Assembly (NCBI GenBank): GCA_016617855.1
Contig: JAECUM010003307.1
Coordinates: 1-64,000, forward strand
Length of the DNA: 64,000 nucleotides
Direction: 5' to 3'
Origin: Megalonaias nervosa
Lineage: Eukaryota > Mollusca > Bivalvia > Unionida > Unionidae
The position numbers were made by a program, and so were the translations under genes. Below, piece by piece: positions 23,434-34,340 of this stretch; the first letter of the stretch is position 1; every line of letters starts with the position of its first letter. The notes beneath the pieces are model-generated. The model searched no databases. It saw only the letters and a list, made by a program, of their open reading frames with translations, and was not told the origin of the DNA.

Positions 23434-23634
23434 TTGACAGAGTCCAACGACAAAGTGCATAGACCCAGATCTACCATCATATAATTGTGTGGGCAGATCT
23501 GGGTTTGAGCAGTTTGTTAGGAGTAATCAGTAGAACAAACAACATAGACCCTGATCTGCAAGCACATTATGCCATGGCAGATCAGGATTTTTGTTGTTTG
23601 TAGTTTGTGTCGACTTATAAGTGAGTATATGCAG
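23434..23634 (-). mobile_element. DHP MITE, copy 4
   Basis: Opposite orientation to copy 3, only about 25 bases away. Left terminus shortened. Hairpins GACCCAGATCTACC/GGCAGATCTGGGT and GACCCTGATCTG/GGCAGATCAGGA are well kept; right end CTTATAAGTGAGTATATGCAG then TA. Confidence 0.83.
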
Positions 23635-23937
23635 TAGCTTAAAGAACAAGAAGGACCAAGTAAGTGGTGGTTATAAAGGGTAAAAATATGGACAGATTTC
23701 GAATATCTTGTATAATATGGACAGATATTTTGGTATAATATTTTATAATATGGACTGAGCTTTTGTATAATATTGTACACAAAAAGTTTAGACTGAAAAA
23801 TTGTATTGATAAACAGTGATCTCAGAAGCTCAACTTCATGCTCTGCATGTGCAGCAAAATGATAATATCCTCACAAAAGAATCCCATCTTTTGGGGTACA
23901 ATGAAATTTATTCCATTATGTGAGCGAATTTTACAAA

Positions 23938-24085
23938 TACTACATATAAGCTCTCTTATAAGCCAAGTCCAACTGCAAACAATATAGACACTTGTCTGCC
24001 CATGCAGTTTGCAAGGGCAGATCAGGGTCTGTTTTGTTTGTTCTACCCTTTCCAAACAAACTGCGTAGACCCAGAGATTTGAGAA
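23938..24085 (+). mobile_element. DHP MITE, copy 5 (3' part lost)
   Basis: CTCTCTTATAAGCCAAGTCC, hairpin 1 (GACACTTGTCTGCC/GGCAGATCAGGGTC), linker, then the second hairpin breaks off after GTAGACCCAGAG. Confidence 0.75.
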
Positions 24086-24737
24086 CATTGACCATGCGTG
24101 TAATATGCAGTTGCCTGGTTATGAGAATGGAGTCATTTGGAGCCCTGCAATGGTCAACCTAGCTCTAGCCATTGACATGATATATCATCAAGGATACTAT
24201 AATTTAAGAGGAATAGAGACACCTTATTGGAAGTTTTGGGGTTTTTTAAAAAAAAATCTTTTTTCCTGCTATTATGGCTAGTTTTATTTATATATATTTT
24301 TGTGCATAGGACATGAAATATCTTTGTATATTTGAATTGTATAGTGAAATGGCGGTATAATTCCATTTACAAAGCATTAATGCGTTTATTAAAATTTAGT
24401 TTGTTAATTACAGTTACAGTTTTATTGAAGTGACATATGTTCCATGACTCAACATGTGCTGATGACTTCATCCAATTTGGGACCCAACAAAAACGTATGA
24501 TAGAACAAAGAAGCATTATGATTTAAATAACCCCCATTTTTTAAATTATTTGGAATGAAATATTACTTTTAATGGAATATTTTACACCATTTGTGGGTTT
24601 TATACAAAACTGGAAAGGATAGCATATGCGCAATCTATGACAGCATGTCATCCATACACCACACAGTTATATAGAGTATGCTTTCAGCACAGATGGTTGT
24701 CCCCTGTAATTCCCCCCCCCCCATATCTATGGTTGAA
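24086..24737. other. unassigned AT-rich sequence
   Basis: Nothing recognised apart from a C tract at about 24712-24722. Confidence 0.5.
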
Positions 24738-24848
24738 TACTGTACATACTTGCAGACAAGTCCAATCAGTTGCAAAGATCATAGACTCCAATCTGTCATC
24801 GCATAATGTGCAGGCAGATTAGGGCTTCTTTTGTTTGTTCTACTGATT
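24738..24848 (+). mobile_element. DHP MITE, copy 6 (5' half only)
   Basis: ACTTGCAGACAAGTCCAATC, hairpin 1 (GACTCCAATCTGtC/GGCAGATTAGGGcT) and the linker TTGTTCTACTGATTAG, then unrelated sequence. Confidence 0.75.
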
Positions 24849-25148
24849 AGACTTTGCTTGAGTACACAAGTGGAGATCATGGGAAGATATAATGAGTTTA
24901 GTGTTTTAGGCATGAAAAAATATATGAAACCTTCATGTATGTTGTGAGAAAACTTCAAATCATCATAGAATTCAAATAAGCTTCTGAACGTTTGGACACT
25001 CAACAACCCTTTGATGAAAGGTTTTACAATTGCTGTGGAAAGAACAAAATTTTGTGCTTTAAGTTTTATGTTTGTATGCAAGTCAACACAGCAGAACTTG
25101 CGCATGGATAAAGGGCCAACAAGAGACAGGAAAGACGTCCATTATGTA

Positions 25149-25369
25149 CCATATATACTTGCTTATAGGTCGAGTCAAATTGAAAAAAAAAAAACACCAA
25201 AGATCCTGATCTGCAGTTACATAATGCACCTGCAGATCAGGGTCTTTTGTTCTTTGTTCGACTGATTAATCCTAAGAAACTGAACAGACCCTGATATGTT
25301 GACACATTGTGCGACAGCAGATCTGGGTCTGTACAGTTTGGAGTGGGACTCATAAGAGAGTATATACAG
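25149..25369 (+). mobile_element. DHP MITE, copy 7 (full length)
   Basis: TA, then CATATATACTTGCTTATAGG; hairpin 1 GATCCTGATCTGC/GCAGATCAGGGTC; linker CGACTGATTAATCCTAAG; hairpin 2 GACCCTGATaTGtT/CAGCAGATCTGGGTC; right end CATAAGAGAGTATATACAG. A poly-A stretch is inserted at 25184. Confidence 0.85.
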
Positions 25370-26560
25370 CAAAAGTGTCCTCAATTCAATACATGTGGAA
25401 AATTTCCCAGATTTATTATGCCTATATTATATGAACTCCAATGGAGCATTGATATGTAATTTTTGTGTATGTTTCCCAGCTAAGATATCCTTTTCTTACT
25501 GTCATATTTTCTATGTTATGGCTTGGCATTAATGGGCTTCTGTAATACCTGCCCTTGAATGGACTTGCCCAGTTGATTCAAGTCCGTAGATAAACTGCTC
25601 TCCATACAGTGTGGCCTTTATCAACAACCCCTTCTATAAATAGTTAGATTAGTCCAGGTTGGATGGTCAAGTATTGATTTTGTAGGAAGTGGACAGACAT
25701 GGACAGATCACTGGCACCACAAGTTTTGCAAGCTCAACATTTTCAGATTACTGGGGAAAATGCACAATGTTTGCATGGGAATACCTATGTACATGTTTGA
25801 TTGATCAAGGCTTGAAATTTGCTCAAGGCTAGTAAATTTCCTGTTGGGCTTTCAATTTTCAATTCTCTGTTCCAGTGGTCAGTAAAGTTTCATTTGTCTC
25901 CAGTCGGCAGTTTTGTTTTGTAATGGGGAAGGACTAGTGAAGATTCAGCAGGACTAGTAAATTGTTCAAACTTCTCGTCTTTCTGGTTCAAAGAAATTTA
26001 TCAAAAGTTCTAGGACTGTCGATTGTAAAGGTGTATTAGAGCTTTTTTAGATGGATGTACTGGAGTATTTGATTTCCTCCAACATATGCTTTTGTTGTAA
26101 ATGCTTGCAGTAAGTTTTTTATTCTCCTCATCCTCTCTGTTCTCTTTGTATATTTTCTATTAGAACAGCTGTCCTTAAATCTAGTATAGTCAAGGGTGTT
26201 TCTGCTTCTCCATTATGGCTCTACCTGTAGCATAGCAAACTGCAGTAAGTGCCCATAAATAAGTTCCTACTTTAGAAACTTCGACTTTTATGTGAATAAC
26301 ATTTTTTGCAATTTTGGTCACTTGACATATACAAGTCAATTCAATATATAGGATTTTTTGCAGGGAATTCAAAATGTTATTTATAAAATGCATATTTGAT
26401 TTATATTTGTTATGGTATATAATTATCAGGTGATTATTTTAATTACTGAATATCCTGGACCATACAGTTTTATAAGGTCGGATCCAGTTAAGACTCAGTT
26501 ATGAGTGATTTTTATGTTTTCACAAGGCTGAATGTATCATGCTAGGATGTTGTCCATCCA
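25370..26560. other. unassigned AT-rich sequence
   Basis: No repeat unit or gene recognised. Confidence 0.5.
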
Positions 26561-27935
26561 TACAAGACTGATTTTGTTTCTGCACTCCACCATCTGCAGT
26601 TGCCAAATTTTTTGGATTCGCTTGCACTTAGAGAATAAGGAAAAATTTAACAAGAGTTTTGGAAATTTCTTAAAAATTGTCAAGAAATGGCTCATTTTGT
26701 AATTACGTGCAGTGTCGATGCACAAATGATTAAATATGCAAGGAATATTCAAATTTGGTGATGTCATAAAAATTCACCTATTAATCACTGTCAGGATCAA
26801 AAGCTTATGGGTAAAGGTTACTGAATGAAAGAAGAAAAATGTTTTTTGGGCAATAACTGAATTTTCCACAATCTACAGCTACCAAATTTTGGGGTAAGAA
26901 AAAGGTAACTCTGATTGTCCACCATTTAAAGTTATCAAATTTTGTGGAAGGCTGGCACATTTTAATCTTGGTGTTGAAAGTCAAGGTTACTGGAATTGGA
27001 AAAAGAAAAAGAAATGGTTCTGCATCATAATTCAAGTTCTCACTCATTTTCGGTTATCAGATGTTGTGGATAGCTTTGCAATTTGAGGCACTGCAGAACC
27101 CTATTGGTGGTTTTGGATCAAAGATTATGGTCCTAGGGTCAAAGGGTAATAGTCACTGTGTCTAAAATGGAATATGCCTTTGGAATTTGAGGCACTGCAG
27201 AACCCTGTTGGTGGTTTTGGATCAAAGATTATAGTCCCGGTCACTGAAAAAAGAACAATGCTTTCTGCACAATAACATTAGTTTATTATTACCTGGACCG
27301 GACTTTGTGATTGACTTGCACTTTCGATAAGGAAGAAGTCTTTACATTTTGGGGTCAAAGGGTAATAGGCACTGTGTCTAAAATGGAATATGTCTTTGGA
27401 AAAATGCTTTCTGCACACAACTTGGGTTCTCCATCATCTAGATTACCAGACTTTGCAGATAGTTTGCACTCAAGATAAAGAAGAATGTCAAAGGTCAAGG
27501 TCAAAATGAATGAAACATGGAAAATGGTTTCTGCATAATAACACGAGTTCTACATCACAGACCTGAACTAAGCTATGTGGTTGGCTTGTGATTTGGGGTA
27601 AGCAGGAAACCTATATATTTTGAGGCAAAAAAAGTCAAAAAGTCGAGGTCACTATGAAAGAAGAAAAATGTTTTTTGTACAGTAACTGTAGTTCTACACA
27701 GTGTACCTAATCCATAGTTTGTGGACAGCTTGCACATAAGGTATGGAAGAGGCCTATTGATTTTAGGGTCAACAGTCAAGGTCATTGTGGTTTAAAGTCT
27801 GGATTTTGCAGCATACCCTTTTATTAGAGTAAGTTCATTGATCTAACTTTGTGGATGACTTGTATTTAGAGTAATAAAGAAACTATACATTCTGGAGTAA
27901 AAATTTTCAGAGGCACAAGTCTAATAGATGATAAT
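26561..27935 (+). repeat. degenerate 125-150-bp tandem array (family P)
   Basis: About nine to ten units marked by ATCTGCAGTTGCCAAATTTT...TTGCAC variants at about 26592, 26871, 26926, 27050, 27289, 27437, 27560, 27703 and 27827, with AAAAATG(G/C)TTTCTGCA(C/T)A and GGTCAAGGTCA blocks between. Inside, 27074-27240 and 27350-27400 carry nearly identical duplicated segments (GAGGCACTGCAGAACCCT; GGGTCAAAGGGTAATA), so part of the array duplicated recently. Confidence 0.8.
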
Positions 27936-28599
27936 GGTTTCTACACATTAAATTTAGTGTGTTAAGTGCCTACACAGAGGATAATTAAACACATGGCGGG
28001 CATTTAATATGCTGTTTGGTCAGAGATGGTGTCCTGTAGTAGTCTTAGAGTTGGAGAAGCTCATTGTACTATTTATATATATTGGAAAATAATGGGACCA
28101 GTAAGAAATTGTTCTGGGCATGTCACTTTTCCTAAGTTACCTATACTAGTCCAGTGGGGGAAAATATTTATACAACCTTGCCTTCTAAGTTTCTCCAACA
28201 GAAATTTGATACACAAATTGCTGAATGTGCAGTATTTTGATAGGTAACAAATTTTTCAGTGTTACATACATGTATTAAATTACTTAGGATCTTCAGGGTA
28301 ACTTTTGATAGGAATGTAAATGTGTTTTCAAGTATGGCAGGTTTGGACTGCTATAAATGGTAACTGGTCTAATATAAACATTTCCTCACTGTGCAGAATA
28401 TTTAACATCATTAGTTTTATCCCAGATTTTAACTAATTGAAAATGTGTTTAAAGTGGATTCAGACTTAATTGCATATCATGATTTTCTGACATTTTGAAT
28501 GATATATATATACACACACACATGACAGTTCACATACCATATGATAGTCACCCTTGCTTAATATGCATCAAACCACAAAGACTCAAGCCTTATGTCCTA
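27936..28599. other. unassigned AT-rich sequence
   Basis: Nothing recognised. Confidence 0.5.
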
Positions 28600-28690
28600 A
28601 TGGACTAGCAGATTAGAGTAAACAGAACAGATCCAGATCTGCTGGTGCATCATGGGGCAGCAGATCTGGGTCTGTGTTCAGAGCTCCTGA
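28600..28690. mobile_element. DHP MITE, copy 8 (one hairpin only)
   Basis: Second-type hairpin CAGATCCAGATCTGCTG and CAGCAGATCTGGGTCTG, loop ~17 bases, with a worn linker upstream. Termini not recognisable. Confidence 0.65.
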
Positions 28691-29260
28691 GCAGACCATA
28701 ATTAATAAGGTATTTTCCTATCTACTTTGGAACTAATGCATCAAAACTTTAGTGACCAAAACTTAATGTGTGTTTGATTATATTTCAGCAAGTGCTTTTG
28801 AGTGATAAAATACTAGTAACTTGGCCCAGTAGCATAGTTTATATTGCTTAAACATGCCATCATAACAGCATAAAACTATGCTTACTGAAGGAGGAATTTG
28901 CTGGCAACTTGGAATAAATGCTTAAAATTAAAATGTTTTGCATAATTTGAATGCATTAAAAAATTTCATTACACATATTTAGTTAATTTGTCTGCATAAA
29001 ATACACATAAAATGTTTGAGTTCTGTATATTTTGCTCAGTTAGATGTGTATATACATGTGTAAATACAATTTAAAAAAAGTTCAGGTAGGTAAATGTGCA
29101 GCCAGCCAGGTAATTTAACGAGGTCAGACAGATTTTGTCTGAGAGAGGATTATGCTGGGTTTTTTTATGTTCAAGATTTTTTTTTGGCCAGGATAATCTT
29201 GATAAATGTTAATGGGACTTGTGTATTATCATACAGCATACAGTAGAATATAGATGCAAG

Positions 29261-29263
<3 letters not shown>
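28691..29263. other. unassigned AT-rich sequence
   Basis: Nothing recognised. Confidence 0.5.
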
Positions 29264-29325
<62 letters not shown>

Positions 29326-29332
29326 CTCTCTT
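29264..29332. repeat. (CT)n microsatellite, ~34 units
   Basis: Nearly pure polypyrimidine run with one CC slip near 29321; a mirror repeat able to form triplex (H-)DNA. Confidence 0.97.
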
Positions 29333-30082
29333 CAAAATAAATAGGTAAAAAATAATTCTTCCTCTGTTAGGCCATTTGTTAGGTTCATTGAGTTTGGATA
29401 CAGTTTTCATTGACAATTTTATACTGTATAGTGAAGGAACAATATCTCTGCTCAACCAGCAAATACTAATACAAAAATGTAACTCGGCTAGATAAAGGGT
29501 TGGGTGTTATGGTGTTCAATGCTTAAACAGACTTTTTTTTTTTTTTTTCTTTTCCTCCTGGAAACGCAATTCCATAAGACTGTTTTTGGTCTGAATGGGG
29601 TGGGGGATTGATCTTTACCCAGAAAGATAGATGGCTTTCGCATAATATATCTGATAAATTTTGTGTAATTTATCTTATAAAAGAAGGTAATAGATCTTTA
29701 TTGCCAAAGGCAGGTTTCACATGTTGGTGGAAGTGTACATTTTCACTCCACATGCTATCAAAGGAAGGGAAAATTATCCCCTGGGCAGAAAAGGTCATAG
29801 GCACTTTATATCCGTGGTGTCATCAGGTAAGGTTATATTTGACACAAGAAGAGACAAGGAAGGAAAGAAAACAAAGAAGCCTATTTTTTTTTTTTATATA
29901 TTTTTTTAAGAAGCAAGTTTACATATAGGAACTTTAAATTTGCCTATTAATATTACTGTGGAATTGAATTTGTTTAGTAAATCGTAAGATAAACTGACAA
30001 ACATTCGCAACATAAAGGATGACTTGTCACAGAGGGCGGCAGCTATTTTCAGTGGGACGCAAAGATAGAAGAATTACATTTT
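29333..30082. other. unassigned sequence with T-runs
   Basis: T tracts at about 29532-29548 and 29885-29894; nothing else recognised. Confidence 0.5.
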
Positions 30083-30320
30083 GTTACAGTATTTTTGTTG
30101 AGACTTTCATTACTGGGGCACATGTTGGGAGTAGTTGCTTTGTTTACCTTTTTGTTAAGACTTTTTAATTACTGGGACACATAATGGGTGTTGTAGCTTT
30201 ATTTACCTTTTTGTTGAGTCTTTCATTACTGGGGCACATGATGGGTGTTGTTAACCTTTTTGTTGAGACTCTTTCATTACTGGGACACATGTTGGGAGTT
30301 GTAGTTTTGTTTACCTTTGG
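30083..30320 (+). repeat. ~58-bp tandem repeat, four units
   Basis: TTTTTGTTGAGACTTTCATT with ACTGGGGCACATGTTGGGAG and TTTGTTTACC; units start at about 30092, 30149, 30208 and 30257 (spacing 57, 59, 49). Units are 85-90% alike. The 69-codon open frame across it is a repeat by-product. Confidence 0.9.
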
Positions 30321-31561
30321 ATTCTTGCTACTGTTTAAAGTAGAAAATAAAGAGAAGAAAGCAGAACAATATCATTTTGAATTTTATTTATAAAAAATAT
30401 GCAAGTGATTTTTAAAAATCTAGTCTGCATTTGTTAGAAAGAGATTGAATCTTTGTTTTGTTTAAAATATATACTTAAATTATCACCTTTTAGTTCAATG
30501 CGTCAATAATTTTCTTACAATGAAAACTGAAAATAGAAAAATTGATGATTTGAAGATACTGTAAATTAATGAGCTTTCTGAATAAAACTAAATGTATTTA
30601 AGTAGTGTTATTCTGTAAAGTTTGCTGTGAAATTTGTTTAGAAGTTAAGTGTGTGTATTCAGTATGTATGGTGTATAAAGAAAGGGTCACTTACTGGCCC
30701 AAAACCTATGCTCCAATAGAGAAGTAAGGAAAAATTCACTTGCAGATGACTGCAGTTTGAATTCATTCATATCTCGTACAACATTTTTAAATGTTCAAAG
30801 CTCAAGACTAAATCACCATCTCAGCAATGCAGACAGACTGGTTACACAATTTCACAGCATATATCGGGGCCTTAGCCCCGGTTAAGTATCTTACATAGGG
30901 ATTTTTAAGAGCTTGTACAATATTTTTCAAAAAAATGTCAAGTGCCTATTTAATATTTTAAAAGTATACATTACAAAAGAATGCATGACTAAAAAGGGGA
31001 TAAGCAATAAATACAGAACCACACAAGTGTTTTGTTCCGAGCCGGGGAAAGAACTCGTTTGATATGGCGTAGAAACGTACGTCTTGTCCTGACAGCCGCA
31101 ACATATACACTGCATCAAACTCATTCTTTCTGTCCACTCAGAACAAAACATGTAGTTTTGTCTACATATTTATGCTTCTTTAATCACGTTTGACACCCGT
31201 CATGTATACCAATGAAGTGGCCAAATGGAATGTCGTGAAACATTCAAGCCAAATCCAACTTTGCAAACATTATGGATTAAAGAAACGTCATGTATAAGTT
31301 ATTTACCAGCATGTTAAATACGTGTATTCCTTCGTAAAGCTGCTGATCATCCTACTATTTTCAGGGGCGCACTTGTTTCCTGTCTGAATTTTATGTAAAT
31401 TTTTAAAGTCCACTAATTATTTTCTCGTTTCTGAGTAAGCATGTTTTATGTTTACTGCATTGTCCCTGTTATACCAATAGCTAGAAAATTGTTGGCTTCC
31501 ATATCAAAATTGTCTGTTTTGTCAATAGGCTCTCATATGTCAGCACAATGTCTCTAACAGT
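30321..31561. other. unassigned sequence
   Basis: AT-rich to about 30840, then a locally CpG-richer patch (31020-31200) with a GGGGCCTTAGCCCC mini-hairpin at 30868-30881. A 74-codon minus-strand frame (30927-31151) has no domain. No gene supported. Confidence 0.45.
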
Positions 31562-31650
31562 ACACCTCTCCCTCGATAACTCGCGCACAATGGGGTCCAC
31601 AAACATAGACTGCACTATAAGCGAGGGTGCGAGTTACTAAGGGACCTCCA
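31562..31650. repeat. short inverted repeat, possible transposon terminus
   Basis: CCCTCGATAACTCGC at 31570-31584 faces GCGAGTTACTAAGGG at about 31629-31643. This palindromic style is seen at ends of some Tc1/mariner-type elements, but no partner end was found. Confidence 0.4.
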
Positions 31651-32497
31651 AAAATTGAAAAAATTCGCTTAGACATCGATAAAACAGCGGAGGGGGTGGG
31701 GCAGGTTAGGGAACTGGACCGTTAAATGATGAATGCTCATTTTACAATCACATCGATAATAATTTTTAATAATGCACTTTTTCTAATGAAGTTGTTCGTT
31801 ATTCTGTTGAAATAACATTTATTTTGAAAATGTCCAACATGTGAGATCGTTCCAACTGGTTATTTCCTACTGTGAGGAAAAATAAGACAAACTCTAGTGC
31901 CTCCATAGGAGCTGAAAATTTGCAAAAATTTTAGTCCCCAAGATTAACCAGCAGGCAAGAAGCCTGAACTGATTTGAAGAAAAAAATTACCATAGCCTGA
32001 TTGAGGAAGTTCAAGACTGCCACAGCCTCACATAATGACAAATAGCGTGAAGTTTGTGTACATCAGTAAATTTGGCTGCAAATAAAGTAGTACATGTAAT
32101 CAGTGTAGATAATATGTTTTAGTTTTATTTTGGGATTTTCAGGTAATGCAGTACTGACCATCAAAGTGGATGGAGTTAGTGTCATGATACAATTTTTCAC
32201 TGATTACATTCAAAATTCACTAATTTTTATCCCACTTTTCACTAACTGTGAGTCTGGAGGGTTGGCAACTCTGAGTACATCAAAGTCATGTTTTTCCCTT
32301 CTAAGTGTTGCAGGTATTTGTGTTTTAGAATTGGGTGATGATTAAAATGAGGATTTTGGCAATTAGTTATTCAAAAAAACTTATAATCCAAAAAATTGTA
32401 AGAGAAATCACAAACAATATAGTAAATTTTATTTAAAAAAGAAATGACATTCCATCATGTCGGCTGGGGACCAAAATGGGTGTTGCTGGAAATCTAT
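31651..32497. other. unassigned AT-rich sequence
   Basis: Nothing recognised. Confidence 0.5.
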
Positions 32498-32510
32498 AAT
32501 TGCAAGTGGT

Positions 32511-32766
32511 CACAAACTCATAGGAGCCCTGGGTGGCTGAGCAGTCAAAGGTGCTGGCCTTTAAGATCACTCACACATCTCACCTCTAAGTGAACCGGAG
32601 TCTGAGCTTGATCACCATAGGTACATGAGAAAGCTTGCCAGTAGCTTCCTGTGGGTCAGTGGTTCTTCCTGGGTTCTTTCCCCACCATACATACTGGCTG
32701 CCATACATAGCCTCTTGTGTGCTGAAAAATGGCATTAAACCCCGCAAAACCAAACCACAAATTCAT
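32511..32766 (+). mobile_element. SINE-L copy within minisatellite (first)
   Basis: Body 32522-32755, flanked by CACAAACTCAT at 32511-32521 and CACAAATTCAT at 32756-32766 (one mismatch). Head GGTGGCTGAGCAGTCAAAGG; family body intact; tail AAAACCAAACCA rather than (CAA)n. More diverged than its neighbour. Confidence 0.88.
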
Positions 32767-33046
32767 GATTGCATCTGGGGCCCCAAGTGACTGAGTGTTC
32801 TAAAGCACTCACCGTTACGGATTGCTGCCATCTCACCTCTGTCTGCGTGGGTTCGAGTCTCAGGCTCGGCCAATATAGGTACGTGAAAAAGCTTTGCCAG
32901 TAACTTCTCGTGGGTCAGTGGTTCTTTCCAGGGTTTTCCTGGGTTCTTCATCCACCATTTACACTGGCCGCCATGTATAGCCTGTCATGTTCTGAAAAAT
33001 GGCATTGAACCCTACAACAGCAACAACAACAACATGATTGCCTCTG
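32764..33046 (+). mobile_element. SINE-L copy within minisatellite (second)
   Basis: Body 32778-33032 (255 bp) flanked by CATGATTGCATCTG at 32764-32777 and CATGATTGCCTCTG at 33033-33046 (one mismatch). Begins GGGGCCCCAAGTGACTGAG, B box GGTTCGAGTCT (about 32850), ends in CTACAACAGCAACAACAAC. Inserted directly beside the first copy, re-using its flank. Confidence 0.9.
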
Positions 33047-33225
33047 ATTGCTAATACATAATTGCAAGTGATCTCCAGTTTACACTAGTATATAATAGCA
33101 AGTGATCCAGTTCATAATGGCAAGTGATAACTAATTCATAATGGTAAGTGATTACAAATTCACAATAGCAAGTGATCAATTCATAATAGCAACTGATCAC
33201 CAGTTGTTGATGGCATGTGAAGTCT

Positions 33226-33519
33226 ATTCCACATAAATTTTATCTTAAACTATGTAGATATATACAGTAGGGATATGTAGATTGGAATGCATTGATTTTA
33301 CCCTAAAATTCTCACCATGTTGATTTTCCAGGCAAATCATATTGTGGCATCAACATTGCTGATTGTAATGATGATGTTACTGTAATATATCTCAAGATCA
33401 TTGGTGCATTCACAATTTATACAGGTTATGCTCTTCACTATCCAAGGCTCATTGATCCACTTCATTTTACATTGACGTTTAGCATATGTAGCTACGGAAT
33501 CAATGTTCTAAACTCTGTG
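33226..33519. other. unassigned AT-rich sequence
   Basis: Nothing recognised. Confidence 0.5.
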
Positions 33520-33919
33520 CATCGATGACCCATGGCTAGCTAGATGTATGGTTATACAATAAGCTCTGTCCTGTAGAGATTGCACAGAACACCTGTCTGT
33601 TTGGACATCAGACCTGCCATATTTTCAGTTATTTGTCGTAAATATTGTGTCAGCCTTCAATTCTAACAGCATTATGTTAAAAAGCATAAAGTGGAATGTC
33701 AGAGCTGTAGACTCTAAACACTACATGCAACTGAGATATTGCACATGTAAGAAATTTATCATTTTCCTCTGTATGATTTATAACTGTGTATTTATCCTCT
33801 AATACCAATGGAGAAGATTGGTTGTTTGATGATTTCTTTGATTTCTCTTGCTCTGTTGTTGGTTGAGGAAGATAGAGACTAGACTGTTGCTGTCTGCAGG
33901 TTATAAATTCATATTGGTA

Positions 33920-34087
33920 CAATATATACTCGTTTATAAGTCAAATAAAACTGCAAACAACAAAGATCCAGTTTTCTTCTACTGATTACTCCTGATATAC
34001 TGCACATACCCAGATCTGCTGGCACATTATGCAGTAGCAGATCAAAGTCTGTGCAGTTGGACCCATCTTATAAGCAAGTAAATATGG
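33920..34087 (+). mobile_element. DHP MITE, copy 9 (insertion with readable empty site)
   Basis: Flanked by TA at 33918-33919 and 34088-34089. Termini CAATATATACTCGTTTATAAG and (right) CTTATAAGCAAGTAAATATGG. The paralogous block at about 41560-41575 reads ATTCATATTGGTATG without the element, so the target was one TA that became two. Hairpin 1 has collapsed (GATCCAG next to the linker), hairpin 2 is intact (acCCAGATCTGCTG/AGCAGATCAAAGTC). This copy defines the ends of the family. Confidence 0.88.
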
Positions 34088-34215
34088 TATACTTCTAGTG
34101 TTATAGATGATAGTGTTGCAGGAAAACAATTCATGTAGAGATTGGGCAGAACTCTTACTTGGTTCTGTTGACTGAATGTAAGTCAAAGCTGGTCTGAACA
34201 ATTTAAGCTGAAACA

Positions 34216-34340
34216 AGTACCATATATACTGACATAGAAGTCCAGTTCAACTGCCAACAACATGGACCCTGATCTGCTGTCACAAAATGGAACGGCAGAT
34301 CATGGTATAAATTCAGTCTGATTTATAAGGAATAATACTG
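34216..34340 (+). mobile_element. DHP MITE, copy 10 (shared by both duplicated blocks)
   Basis: CATATATACTGACATAGAAG, hairpin 1 GACCCTGATCTGCtg/GGCAGATCATGGT, then lost. Orthologous in position to the copy at 41714-41934, so it pre-dates the duplication. Confidence 0.78.

Larger units (their letters stand above)
32498..33225 (+). repeat. ~24-bp minisatellite interrupted by two SINE-L copies
   Basis: Units like TAATAGCAAGTGATCACAAATTCA. One unit lies at 32498-32521, part at 32756-32777, and six or so at 33033-33225 (GCAAGTGATC, GGCAAGTGATAAC, GGTAAGTGATTAC, AGCAAGTGATCA, AGCAACTGATCA). The two interruptions are exactly two SINEs with duplications made from the minisatellite itself. Confidence 0.85.

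Noticed and set aside
29171..29455. 94-codon frame with an Arg-Glu repeat
   Set aside because: It is a (CT)n microsatellite read on the minus strand, not a charged-repeat protein.
30862..30886. GGGGCCTTAGCCCC hairpin as a bacterial-type terminator
   Set aside because: No operon or bacterial context; the window is eukaryotic. No T-run follows at the expected spacing.
30927..31151. Cys-containing minus-strand frame in a CpG-richer patch as a first exon
   Set aside because: No splice-site, promoter or domain evidence that could be supported by eye; CpG enrichment alone may be a young repeat.
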